Notes: generated from the letters alone by a model not told the origin. A stretch of 15,583 nt of DNA from JADJPL01 sp964607915 (GCA_964607915.1 CAZSMU010000085.1:1-15583); one strand, 5' to 3'; shown: positions 1 through 6,924, numbered from the stretch's first letter. Made by a program: numbers and translations.

Positions 1-415
1 CTTCGGGGTCACGCGCCTCAACCGCGTCGTATTTTACGATTATGACGAAATAGGCTTTATCACCGACTACCACTTCAGGCGCATCCCGGTGGCGCGGCAC
101 GAAGAAGACGAATGGGCCTCTGAGCCCTGGTATTCGGTCGGGCCCAACGATGTGTTCCCCGAGGAGTTCACCAAATTCCTGATCGGGCGGCCGGACATCC
201 GGGACATGTTCCTGCGCTACCACGCGGACCTGTACGACGTCGCTTTCTGGCATGACGTACAGGATCGCCTCCGCCGAGGGGAGATTGTGACGGTATTCCC
301 CTACTCGCAGCGCATTCGCTTCTCCAGGGTATTTAAGGATGCCAGTGCCAAGCCGGGCCCCGTGGAAGAACCCGGTGCGACGGATGACAAGCAGACCGAG
401 TGGCCTTCAGAATAA
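1..415 (+). CDS. aceK: Isocitrate dehydrogenase kinase/phosphatase, C-terminal fragment (5' end outside window)
   Basis: This is the last 137 codons of a gene already open at the left edge; the frame runs from position 2 to the TAA at 413-415, and the internal GTG at 89 is not a start. AceK phosphorylates and dephosphorylates isocitrate dehydrogenase, setting flux between the TCA cycle and the glyoxylate bypass. Seen: NRVVFYDYDEIGF near the start, where the Asp of the DYDE stretch fits the metal-binding Asp of the kinase fold, then ASEPWYSVGPNDVFPEEF and a MFLRYHADLYD segment. These match the conserved AceK C-terminus closely. About 20 residues rich in P, E and D follow the usual RFS end, a tail longer than in the enterobacterial enzyme. 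Seventeen bases separate it from the convergent VWA gene. The family is best known from proteobacteria, so its presence in a Bacteroidota-like context is notable. The identification is firm; the kinase N-terminal part cannot be judged. Confidence 0.93.
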   Translation, partial: FGVTRLNRVVFYDYDEIGFITDYHFRRIPVARHEEDEWASEPWYSVGPNDVFPEEFTKFLIGRPDIRDMFLRYHADLYDVAFWHDVQDRLRRGEIVTVFPYSQRIRFSRVFKDASAKPGPVEEPGATDDKQTEWPSE

Positions 416-432
416 AATTATGGTGAAGGGCG

Positions 433-1536
433 TTAGCGGCTCCCTCGTCTGGATTTGTTATTTTTATAGTCGCGGAACACAAACTCACCCAGCCCGTCGA
501 GGCTACTGTAAAAGGCTTTTCCGTTGTTGGCGCTGGTGAACGCGTCCACGAAGCGCATCAGGTAGGGGTCGCGGGCGATCATGAACGTCGTGATGGGGAT
601 GTTGAGTTTGCGGCAGCTCGTAGCCAGGTTGAGCGTGCGGGTGACGATGCTGCGGTCGAGGCCAAAACTGTTTTTGTAGTATTTTTTTCCCTTCTTGATG
701 CAGGTCGGTTTGCCGTCGGTAATCATGAAGATTTGCTTGTTCGGGTTGCGGCGGCGGCGCAGGAGATCCATGGCCAGTTCGAGTCCGGCGACGGTATTGG
801 TGTGGTAGGGGCCCACCTGCAGATAGGGCAGGTCTTTGATTTCGATTTGCCAGGCGTCGTTGCCGAAGACGAGGATGTCGAGGGTATCTTTCGGGAAACG
901 GGTGGTGATGTATTCCGACAGTGCCATGGCGACCCGTTTGGCGGGGGTGATGCGGTCTTCGCCATACAGGATCATGGAGTGGGAAATATCGATCATGAGC
1001 ACAGTGCTGGTCTGGCTTTGGTTGAACGACTCCTGCACCTCGAGGTCTTCCGGGGTCAGTTTAAACTCTTCGATACCGTGTCGGATATGGGCGTTGCGCA
1101 GCGATTCGGATACCGCCAGTCGGTCGAGAGGGTCGCCGAACTCGAAAGGGCGCAGTTCCGAGGTGCGTTCATCCCCTTTTCCCTCTGCTTTGGTGCTGTG
1201 GTTTCCCTGTTTAGATTTTTTGATTTGGCCAAAGATATCGGAGAGTGCTTTTTGGCGCAGGGCCAGTTCCATTTTGGCTGCCGGCACAAAGCCCGGCTGC
1301 TGCGGATCGGGCTGTCGGATATAGCCTTTATCTATGAGGTCCTGGATAAAGTCGGCGATGCCGTAGTTGGCGTCGGTCAGTTTGTACTGTTTGTCCAGTT
1401 CCGTCAGCCAGGAAAGTGCTTCGGCGACGTCGCCGGAGGTATAGAGCAGGAGTTCCTGAAATATTTTGAGCAGGCGCTCAAAGGGGGTTCCGGCGTCTGC
1501 CTGAGGGGTGAATTCCGAGAATCTCCAGCCTATCAT
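433..1536 (-). CDS. VWA (von Willebrand factor A) domain protein with intact MIDAS, 367 aa
   Basis: This is a soluble protein with no signal peptide. Residues 1-175 are a mostly helical, charged N-terminal region. A VWA domain follows at about 176-355. The metal-binding MIDAS motif is complete: D183-I-S185-H-S187 (in MIDISHSM), a HTNT stretch at 245-248 supplying the Thr, and the Asp in MITDGKPT (D274). The overall pattern (a segment ending TPEDLEVQE, then VLMIDIS, then ITDGKPT) resembles the bacterial COG4867-type VWA proteins that normally work beside a MoxR/Mg-chelatase-like AAA+ ATPase. Such pairs act as metal-dependent remodelling or insertion factors; the substrate is unknown. No ATPase gene is adjacent here. 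The gene lies 37 bp downstream of the peroxiredoxin-like gene on the same strand, probably in one transcript. The ATG at 1534-1536 is the only good start. Family assignment is secure, exact role unknown. Confidence 0.88.
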   Translation of the reverse strand: MIGWRFSEFTPQADAGTPFERLLKIFQELLLYTSGDVAEALSWLTELDKQYKLTDANYGIADFIQDLIDKGYIRQPDPQQPGFVPAAKMELALRQKALSDIFGQIKKSKQGNHSTKAEGKGDERTSELRPFEFGDPLDRLAVSESLRNAHIRHGIEEFKLTPEDLEVQESFNQSQTSTVLMIDISHSMILYGEDRITPAKRVAMALSEYITTRFPKDTLDILVFGNDAWQIEIKDLPYLQVGPYHTNTVAGLELAMDLLRRRRNPNKQIFMITDGKPTCIKKGKKYYKNSFGLDRSIVTRTLNLATSCRKLNIPITTFMIARDPYLMRFVDAFTSANNGKAFYSSLDGLGEFVFRDYKNNKSRRGSR

Positions 1537-1541
1537 AAGAT

Positions 1542-1569
1542 GCGTGGTTTGGCGCGGGGGGACCCACGC
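1542..1569 (-). other. Short inverted repeat in the peroxiredoxin/VWA spacer
   Basis: Arms gcgtgg (1542-1547) and ccacgc (1564-1569) flank a G-rich 16-nt loop, just upstream of the VWA start codon and within the 37-bp gap after the peroxiredoxin-like stop. It could fold in the mRNA and tune translation of the second gene. The stem is only 6 bp, so chance is possible. Confidence 0.25.
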
Positions 1570-1573
1570 GGGT

Positions 1574-2107
1574 TCAGAGGATACTTTCGCGGGCGAACCG
1601 GATATAGTCGGGTCGGTCGGAAGCTAGTTTGTGGACGAAGCTGTGTTTGATTTCGCCTTTGGAGATGATAAAGATACCCGGCATTTGGGTATCGTCCCCG
1701 AGTCGCGGACCGATGCCGTGGCCGGCCACGACCCCGGCGGAGAAGCCCCTGATCCAGGTGGCCAGTCCGAACAACTGGTTGAAATTGCCCTTGGCCAGTC
1801 CGAACGCCTGATAATAGCGGCATTCCGGATCGCAGACATGCACAGAGCCTCCGAGCTGGTACTCGTTGAAGTACGCGTCGGCGGTTTCCTCGTCTGACAT
1901 GTGCACGAAGACCAGGGCGATCCCCATTTTTTCGATTTCCTCCCGTTGTTTAGAGAGGTCTGAGAGCGCTTCCCGGCAGAATGTGCAGCCGAAATGGCGC
2001 AAGAAGACCAGCATGATGGGCCTGGTCTGAGATTGTTCGTACACGGTCTCTCCCGTATTGGTCTTCATGGAGTCCAGGACGGTCGAGGGCAGTTCATTGG
2101 CCAGCAT
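1574..2107 (-). CDS. Peroxiredoxin-like (AhpC/TSA-2, PRXL2/SelL-type) thioredoxin-fold protein, 177 aa
   Basis: This is a predicted thiol-dependent redox protein of the thioredoxin fold. Seen: a beta strand RPIMLVFLRHFGC followed by the dithiol C41-T-F-C44 and a helix, then ALVFVHMSDEE, a conserved CDPE turn, YQAFGLAKG, and a MPGIFIISKGEI strand-turn. This layout matches the AhpC-TSA_2/SelL-like group, in which a CxxC (or UxxU) replaces the single peroxidatic Cys of classical peroxiredoxins. There is no signal peptide, so a cytoplasmic reductase or peroxidase role is likely; the substrate is unknown. The chosen ATG is at 2105-2107. The frame extends to a GTG at 2138-2140, but those 11 extra residues are hydrophobic and overlap a near-consensus promoter box (minus-strand TATTTTTT, 2124-2131), so the ATG is preferred. 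The VWA gene follows 37 bp downstream. Confidence 0.85.
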   Translation of the reverse strand: MLANELPSTVLDSMKTNTGETVYEQSQTRPIMLVFLRHFGCTFCREALSDLSKQREEIEKMGIALVFVHMSDEETADAYFNEYQLGGSVHVCDPECRYYQAFGLAKGNFNQLFGLATWIRGFSAGVVAGHGIGPRLGDDTQMPGIFIISKGEIKHSFVHKLASDRPDYIRFARESIL

Positions 2108-2143
2108 GAAACAAAGTTTGCTTAAAAAATACAGGAGCACATT

Positions 2144-2197
2144 CGGGATTTTCTGCAGGGAAAACAGGTGTAGGGTTAGACCCTGCAGAAAATCCCG
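2144..2197 (-). terminator. Perfect 17-bp hairpin between mdh and the peroxiredoxin-like gene
   Basis: Arms cgggattttctgcaggg (2144-2160) and ccctgcagaaaatcccg (2181-2197) are perfectly complementary around a 20-nt loop. The structure starts about 10 nt after the mdh stop codon, which suits a 3'-end hairpin. The following minus-strand sequence has no immediate U-run; six T's come about 13 nt later. It could therefore be a terminator, an mRNA 3' stabiliser, or a structure in the leader of the downstream gene. Confidence 0.6.
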
Positions 2198-2206
2198 GGC
2201 GAGCTC

Positions 2207-3139
2207 TTACATTCCCATATTGTCATATACATCCATGACGGCTTTCACGGCTTTGGCGGAGCCGTGCAGCAGTTCCATTTCGTCGGCATTCAGTTTGAGT
2301 TCCAGGATTTGTTCGATGCCATTTTTCCCCAATTTCACGGGTACGCCGATGAACATATGGTGGAGTCCGTACTCGCCGTTTACCAGGGCGCAGCAAGGGA
2401 AGATACGGTTTTCATCGCGGACGATGGCCTCTACCATTTGCGCGGCCGCCGCGCCCGGGGCGTACCAGGCCGAGGTTCCCATCAGGTTGACCAGTTCGCC
2501 ACCGCCTGTCTTTGTGCGCTCGACGATGGCGTTCAGTGCTTCTGCATCAATCAGTTCCGTAACCGGGATACCGGCCACGGTCGTGTAGCGGGGCAGCGGC
2601 ACCATCGTATCGCCATGGCCGCCCATGAGTACGGCCTGGATATCTTTTGGCGAAGTGTGGAGTGCTTCGGCCAGGAAAGCCCGGTAGCGGGCTGTATCGA
2701 GTATCCCCGCCATACCGAAGACCCGGCTGGAGGGCAGGCCGGCTTTTTTGAAGGCGGCGTAGGTCATCACGTCGAGCGGGTTAGAGACGACGATGAGGAT
2801 GGGGTTGGGCGAGTACTTGAGGATAGATTCCGTGACGGAGGTCACGATTTTGGCATTGATCGAAATCAGGTCGTCCCGGCTCATGCCCGGTTTGCGGGGC
2901 ACCCCGGCCGTGATGACCACGATATCCGAGTCGGCGGTGTCCTCGTAGTTGTCCGTCCCGCGGAGGAAAGTGCTGTAGTTATCTACAGGGGCCTGCTGCC
3001 AGGAGTCGAGGGCTTTGCCTTTGGCCATATTGCCCTGGATGTCCAGCAAGACAATTTCTTTTACCAGGTCTTTGTGGGCCAGTACGTTGGCCACGGTAGC
3101 GCCTACGTTTCCTGCGCCGACTACGGTTACTTTGCTCAT
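2207..3139 (-). CDS. mdh: Malate dehydrogenase (NAD-dependent, LDH-like type), 310 aa
   Basis: It oxidises malate to oxaloacetate with NAD+ in the cytoplasmic TCA cycle. The Rossmann motif GAGNVGA is at residues 8-14, with an acidic D33 at the end of strand 2 for NAD ribose binding. Substrate residues are visible: R82 and R88 in VPRKPGMSRDD, N120 in VVSNPLD, R151 in LDTARYR, and the catalytic pair D148/H175 (MGGHGDT). Arg at position 82, where lactate dehydrogenases have Gln, supports malate as substrate. The length is normal for the bacterial LDH-like MDH group. The start is the ATG at 3137-3139 because MSKVTVVGAG is the conserved beginning; the longer frame reaches into promoter sequence. 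A TATTTTTG box lies about 30 bp upstream. A strong hairpin lies just after the stop. aceK and sucC, also TCA-related, are nearby but in separate transcription units. Confidence 0.97.
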   Translation of the reverse strand: MSKVTVVGAGNVGATVANVLAHKDLVKEIVLLDIQGNMAKGKALDSWQQAPVDNYSTFLRGTDNYEDTADSDIVVITAGVPRKPGMSRDDLISINAKIVTSVTESILKYSPNPILIVVSNPLDVMTYAAFKKAGLPSSRVFGMAGILDTARYRAFLAEALHTSPKDIQAVLMGGHGDTMVPLPRYTTVAGIPVTELIDAEALNAIVERTKTGGGELVNLMGTSAWYAPGAAAAQMVEAIVRDENRIFPCCALVNGEYGLHHMFIGVPVKLGKNGIEQILELKLNADEMELLHGSAKAVKAVMDVYDNMGM

Positions 3140-3169
3140 GATTCGTTTTTGCTTGTTTAAATGTGGGTA

Positions 3170-3177
3170 CAAAAATA
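3170..3177 (-). promoter_or_regulatory. Candidate -7 promoter box for mdh (TATTTTTG)
   Basis: The minus strand reads TATTTTTG, an exact match to the Bacteroidota -7 consensus TAnnTTTG, 31 bp upstream of the mdh ATG. No clear -33 TTG element is seen. The same octamer also occurs on the plus strand at 3192-3199, so weak divergent transcription toward the protease gene is possible. Confidence 0.6.
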
Positions 3178-3283
3178 ACGTACTTTTTTTGTATTTTTGA
3201 GCGGAGATTTCAGGAAAAAACCAGGTTTTTGGAATGGCGGGGCGGGAAAACACACCTCCGGCGTTCAATCTTTAGTACCATTG

Positions 3284-3340
3284 AGAGGCCACACACACAA
3301 AAGGGCTGAGAAAACTACATAAAAGCGTGTGTGCCCCTCT
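3284..3340. repeat. Imperfect inverted repeat in the mdh/protease intergenic region
   Basis: The left arm, agagg then cacacac (3284-3296), pairs with gtgtgtg then cctct (3327-3340) apart from a small internal mismatch loop. A 10-nt direct repeat ctgagaaaac lies at 3306-3315 and 3339-3348. The structure sits in the 288-bp gap between the divergent mdh and metalloprotease genes, otherwise empty apart from the -7 boxes. It could be a regulatory hairpin in the protease leader; function unknown. Confidence 0.35.
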
Positions 3341-3427
3341 GAGAAAACCGACTTTTTACACATTCCCATCCTACCACGCCCTGCAGGATTTTTTCAGACA
3401 TTTGGGGAGGTTTTAGAGCTTTGAGAA

Positions 3428-4924
3428 ATGATGAGAGCCGCATTCCTTGGGATTGCCTGTATTGCTTATGGCCTGTTTGCAACGGCACAGCAGTCGGCAC
3501 CGGTACGCTTTTGCGCTACGGAGCCCATCCGACTGTCCTGGTTAGAAGCATACCAACAGACAGGCATGCCCGTGGCGCGCTCGAACAACAAACTCTACCT
3601 GCCCGTCGTCGTGCATATCGTCCGTTCCGACGAGGGCAAAAGCGCTTTCCGGGAAAGCCAGATTTTGGATGCCTTCTGCGCGCTCAACGCCCATTTTGCA
3701 GCTTCCGAGATTGAATTTATCCTTCAACAGCCCTTCCTGTACCCCCAAAACTCAGATTGGTACGACCACAGCGACGGGCAGACGGCATACACCATGATGC
3801 GCACGACCCGCGTCCGAAACGCCATCAATACCTATTTTGTACTCAATGCGGCCGATGCTTGCGGTTATACGCTGCGAGAGCAAAGTACGGGACTGGCACT
3901 GGGCATTGCCCTAAGCGCGTCCTGCTCCGGCATGGAGGGCAATTCCTGGGCCCACGAGATGGGGCATTATTTTTCGCTGCCCCACACCTTTCACGGATGG
4001 GAAAACTACCCCTACGACTACAATAAGCCGGCTCCCTTCAAAGTCAATCAGATAGAGGTAGAGAAAGCAGACCGCAGCAACTGCCGCAGCGCTGGAGATG
4101 GGTTTTGCGATACACCAGCCGACTACCTAAATGGCCTCTGGTACTGCAATGAACAGAGCCAGAGCCCCATCATACAAAAAGACCCGGGCGGAATCGAGTT
4201 CCGCTCCGACGGCACCCTGCTGATGTCCTATTCCGGCGACCGCTGCGCAAAGCGCTTTTCAGTAGAACAACAGGGGGCCATGCGCTTTTTTATCCTGCAA
4301 AAGCTGTCGAGCCTGCTGCAGCGGGAGGTTTCAGCCCCGATCACGCAACGCGGCGAGATAGAGTCCCTGCGCCCTGTTCCGGGCGCCGTATTCGGTGCCG
4401 AAGAGCCCGTGGTGTTATCCTGGAAGCCCATGCCCGGGATCAGCCATTACCTGGTGGAAGTATCGCCCATCCCTTCTTTTTCCTTTGTCACATTCAGCCA
4501 GATCGTATCGGACTCGTCCTGTCAGCCCGACCTGGTTCCCGGGCGATCCTATTTCTGGAGGATCCGGCCATTTAACGGGTTCAGCACTTGTCCGTCGTTC
4601 TCCAAGCCTTCTCCTTTCAGCATCAGCACCATAACTGCGCAGCGGGGGCTACAGCCCGGAGAGTCGTTTGTCGTCTTCCCCAACCCCTGTACGCCCGGCG
4701 AGTTATGGACGCTTGAACTGGACACCCGAAGCAGCCGGGAGTGGCAAATGACGCTGTGCAATGCCCTGGGGAATGTACTCTGGAGCGCTCCCTGGGCGGT
4801 GACGCAGGGCTGGAACCGCCGTCATTTGCCCGACTTAAAGCTGCCTGCGGGTACGTATTTCCTGTATTTGCGCTCTGGCGACAGGCAGATTGCGCGCAAG
4901 CTCCTGCTCAGCCCTTCGCTTTGA
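3428..4924 (+). CDS. Secreted M43 (pappalysin-like) zinc metalloprotease with T9SS C-terminal sorting domain, 498 aa
   Basis: This is a predicted extracellular protease. Residues 1-20 are a Sec signal peptide with likely cleavage at ATA/QQ. The catalytic metzincin domain (about 55-300) carries H176-E-M-G-H180-Y-F-S-L-P-H186, with three zinc His and general base E177, and a Met-turn at M266 in LLMSYSGDRC. Cysteines at 219, 227, 240 and 273 could form disulfides as in pappalysins. A fibronectin-III-like domain follows at about 314-400. Residues 415-498 (VVFPNPCTPGEL to a PAGTYFLYLRSGD strand and a basic ARKLLL end) are a type A T9SS sorting signal, so the protein should cross the outer membrane by type IX secretion and be anchored or released. 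Oddity: the metzincin Gly of HExxHxxGxxH is Ser183. The start is the tandem ATGATG at 3428; the first gives the full signal peptide. Its 3' end overlaps the opposite DUF4442 gene by 17 bp. Confidence 0.93.
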   Translation: MMRAAFLGIACIAYGLFATAQQSAPVRFCATEPIRLSWLEAYQQTGMPVARSNNKLYLPVVVHIVRSDEGKSAFRESQILDAFCALNAHFAASEIEFILQQPFLYPQNSDWYDHSDGQTAYTMMRTTRVRNAINTYFVLNAADACGYTLREQSTGLALGIALSASCSGMEGNSWAHEMGHYFSLPHTFHGWENYPYDYNKPAPFKVNQIEVEKADRSNCRSAGDGFCDTPADYLNGLWYCNEQSQSPIIQKDPGGIEFRSDGTLLMSYSGDRCAKRFSVEQQGAMRFFILQKLSSLLQREVSAPITQRGEIESLRPVPGAVFGAEEPVVLSWKPMPGISHYLVEVSPIPSFSFVTFSQIVSDSSCQPDLVPGRSYFWRIRPFNGFSTCPSFSKPSPFSISTITAQRGLQPGESFVVFPNPCTPGELWTLELDTRSSREWQMTLCNALGNVLWSAPWAVTQGWNRRHLPDLKLPAGTYFLYLRSGDRQIARKLLLSPSL

Positions 4925-5432
4925 ACGACCAGGTGAGCGCGACCCGGCATACCTCGTGCCCGTCTTCCCGCCTACCTACTGAAACTACGCGCACCGTCCG
5001 GCCTTGCCCGGTTTCCAGCGCCTCCTGCACCGCTTGCCGGATCATCGGGCCATCGGTACAGGTAAAAATGGTCTTGCCCACCGCCTTTTTGCTGAAGGAA
5101 GCCTCCATCCCCGTCACCAGCATGGAAACAGGCCCCCTGCCGGCGACGGCGACCATTGCCAACATGCCGCCGGCCAACTCCCCCGCGCCCGACAAGGCCG
5201 CGAAATACGTGGAGCGAAAGGGGTTCTGGCTGCGCCAGCCAAAAGGAATCTGCACCTCGGCAGAATCCGCGTCCACCCGGCGCACGCGCACCCCCCAAAA
5301 GAGCAGGGTCGGCAGCTTGAACAGGTAGAAAAACCAGGTTCTCCAACCCGAATTCAAGTTCGCGATTGCGCGCCGTACTTCAACCGATTCAGAGTTAAAC
5401 GGGATGGCTTTCCGCATGGTCGTTGCTTCCAT
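4908..5432 (-). CDS. DUF4442 family hotdog-fold (thioesterase-like) protein, about 174 aa
   Basis: This is a small cytoplasmic protein of the DUF4442 family, related to acyl-CoA thioesterase (PaaI/YiiD-like) hotdog folds. Seen: IPFGWRSQNPFRSTYFAALSGAGELAGGMLAM, the typical family core in which the Asn and the helix after it correspond to the hotdog helix, and a C-terminal strand VCRVALTWSFK. The substrate is unknown; acyl-CoA or another acyl thioester is an inference from the fold. Two starts are close: ATG at 5430-5432 and ATG at 5415-5417. The second has GGAAG 8 nt upstream and would give 169 residues, so the start is uncertain by five codons. A longer frame reaches 5492 but overlaps a promoter-like box. 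It converges on the protease gene with a 17-bp overlap and no visible terminator between them. Confidence 0.83.
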   Translation of the reverse strand: MEATTMRKAIPFNSESVEVRRAIANLNSGWRTWFFYLFKLPTLLFWGVRVRRVDADSAEVQIPFGWRSQNPFRSTYFAALSGAGELAGGMLAMVAVAGRGPVSMLVTGMEASFSKKAVGKTIFTCTDGPMIRQAVQEALETGQGRTVRVVSVGRREDGHEVCRVALTWSFKAKG

Positions 5433-5489
5433 ATATTCTTTTTTCCACGCCCTGGTACCGGGCATACACAAAAATGCAGCTCTTTTCCC

Positions 5490-5497
5490 CAAAAGTA
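5490..5497 (-). promoter_or_regulatory. Candidate -7 box for the DUF4442 gene (TACTTTTG)
   Basis: The minus strand reads TACTTTTG, matching TAnnTTTG, 57 bp upstream of the ATG at 5432. No good -33 element is seen. Transcription from here would exclude the longer start at 5492. Confidence 0.4.
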
Positions 5498-5523
5498 TTG
5501 AAAATGGGGGTAATTTCTTAGTC

Positions 5524-5560
5524 TAATCACACATATTTGATTATAAAATGTTTGTGATTA
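5524..5560. promoter_or_regulatory. Inverted repeat TAATCACA-N21-TGTGATTA upstream of sucC
   Basis: Perfect 8-nt arms lie at 5524-5531 and 5553-5560 in an AT-rich stretch between the divergent DUF4442 and sucC genes, about 45 bp upstream of the sucC -7 box. The spacing suits a dimeric regulator or DNA looping. The TGTGA half-sites recall CRP/FNR-type operators, but the 21-bp spacer is far longer than the usual 6, so regulator identity is not supported. Confidence 0.35.
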
Positions 5561-5605
5561 TCTGTGAACCCATCCCGTAGATTTAGGCAGATTCCAGATT
5601 TTTTT

Positions 5606-5613
5606 TACCTTTG
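5606..5613 (+). promoter_or_regulatory. Candidate -7 promoter box for sucC (TACCTTTG)
   Basis: TACCTTTG is an exact match to TAnnTTTG, 40 bp upstream of the sucC ATG, following a T-rich run. The -33 position holds only a weak TTTAGG-like sequence. Confidence 0.65.
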
Positions 5614-5653
5614 CGACGGGTATATTTCGCCCTCGCCTAAACAAATATTGGTT

Positions 5654-6856
5654 ATGAATCTGCACGAATACCAGGGGAAAGAACTCCTGAAAAAATTTGG
5701 GGTAGCCATACAAGAAGGCATCCTGGCTCACACGACCGACGAAGCCGTCGCGGCATGGCACCAGCTCAATAAGCGCAGCGGCTCCCCGGTAGCTATCGTC
5801 AAAGCACAGATACACGCCGGCGGGCGCGGGAAAGGCGGTGGCGTAAAACTCGCCAAAAACCTGGACGAGCTCAAAGAGCACGCCGGCAATATCATCGGCA
5901 TGATGCTGCGCACCCCCCAAACGCCGGGCGGCATGGAAGGCCCCGGCAAACTCGTGCAAAAAATACTCGTAGCCGAGGATGCGTATGCACCCGATTTCAA
6001 GGCGTGCAAGGAATACTACGTCTCCATCCTCACCGACCGCGAAAAAAAGTGCAACGTCGTCATTTATTCAACCGAGGGCGGTATGGATATCGAACACGTC
6101 GCCGAGACCACGCCCCACCTCGTCCACAAAGAGTGGATTGATCCGGCGCAGGGCTTCCAAGGCTTCCAGGCGCGCAAAATCGCGTTCAACCTGGGCCTCG
6201 AAGGTAAGGCGTTCAAAGAATTTTCGCAGTTCATCACCCGCCTGTACAAGGCTTTCGTCGAATCGGACGCTTCGCTCTTCGAAATCAACCCCTGCCTGCG
6301 CACCGGCGACGACCGCATCATTGCCGTGGATTGCAAAGTGAGCATTGACGACAATGCCCTCGAACGCCGTACGGAACTGGAAGCGCTCCGCGATACCAGC
6401 GAGGAAGACCCCACTGAAGTGGAAGCCCGCGAGAACAACCTCAACTACGTCAAGCTCGACGGCAACGTGGGCTGTATGGTCAACGGTGCCGGCCTGGCCA
6501 TGGCCACCATGGACATCATCAAGCTCTCCGGCGGCGAACCGGCCAACTTCCTCGACGTGGGCGGCACCGCCGATGCCCAACGGGTCGAACAGGCCTTCCG
6601 CATCATCCTCAAAGACCCGGCCGTCAAAGCTATCCTGATCAATATCTTCGGAGGTATCGTGCGCTGCGACCGCGTCGCGCAAGGGGTCATAGATGCCTAT
6701 AAAAATATGGGCAATATCCATGTGCCCATCATCGTGCGCCTCCAGGGCACCAACGCCGATATCGCCAAAAAGATGATCGACGAGTCCGGCCTCGCCGTAC
6801 ACTCCGCCATCGCTTTGCAAGATGCCGCCGACCTGGTCCAGAAGGTGCTGCAATAA
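5654..6856 (+). CDS. sucC: Succinyl-CoA ligase (ADP-forming) beta subunit, 400 aa
   Basis: It is the ATP-grasp beta subunit of succinyl-CoA synthetase, which converts succinyl-CoA to succinate with ATP (or GTP) formation in the TCA cycle; it needs the SucD alpha subunit. Seen: MNLHEYQGKELL, the canonical start; the ATP-grasp loop GGRGKGGGVK at 56-65; E210-I-N212-P and D226 in AVDCKVSIDDNAL for Mg2+; GNVGCMVNGAGLAMATMD at about 270-287; and the CoA-ligase domain with NIFGGIVRCD at 330-339. Its length is close to the usual 385-400. The ATG at 5654 is chosen because the conserved N-terminus begins there and the -7 box lies upstream; the longer open frame would begin before that box. No sucD follows: the gene ends at a strong terminator, so the alpha subunit must be encoded elsewhere. 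Confidence 0.97.
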   Translation: MNLHEYQGKELLKKFGVAIQEGILAHTTDEAVAAWHQLNKRSGSPVAIVKAQIHAGGRGKGGGVKLAKNLDELKEHAGNIIGMMLRTPQTPGGMEGPGKLVQKILVAEDAYAPDFKACKEYYVSILTDREKKCNVVIYSTEGGMDIEHVAETTPHLVHKEWIDPAQGFQGFQARKIAFNLGLEGKAFKEFSQFITRLYKAFVESDASLFEINPCLRTGDDRIIAVDCKVSIDDNALERRTELEALRDTSEEDPTEVEARENNLNYVKLDGNVGCMVNGAGLAMATMDIIKLSGGEPANFLDVGGTADAQRVEQAFRIILKDPAVKAILINIFGGIVRCDRVAQGVIDAYKNMGNIHVPIIVRLQGTNADIAKKMIDESGLAVHSAIALQDAADLVQKVLQ

Positions 6857-6869
6857 CTCGCAATACACT

Positions 6870-6924
6870 CGAACAAGAGAGGGCCCCGGCGCACGTGATG
6901 TGTGCCGGGGCCCTCTCTTGTTTG
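6870..6924 (+). terminator. Strong rho-independent-type terminator after sucC
   Basis: Arms at 6872-6894 and 6900-6922 pair over 23 bp with a single G.U wobble, around a 5-nt loop gtgat; a further G.U and a C-G pair extend the stem to 6870-6924. The core is GC-rich (gggccccggc) and the outer stem is aacaaga/tcttgtt, so the 3' side is followed by T-rich sequence. It starts 13 bp after the sucC stop codon. Confidence 0.88.

Noticed and set aside
89..91. GTG at 89 as the start of a small 108-residue protein
   Set aside because: The frame is open to the window edge and the upstream residues NRVVFYDYDEIGF belong to AceK.
733..1650. Long plus-strand open frame opposite the VWA gene
   Set aside because: It is a mirror of a GC-rich coding strand, has low-complexity composition and no recognisable motif, while the minus-strand frame has a full VWA domain.
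2264..3160. Open frame antisense to mdh (298 codons)
   Set aside because: mdh is complete with all catalytic residues; the antisense product is rich in His, Gly, Asp and Arg as expected from reversed codons.
5524..5560. CRP/FNR operator upstream of sucC
   Set aside because: TGTGA half-sites are present but the 21-bp spacer does not fit the 6-bp spacer of that family; kept only as a generic inverted repeat.
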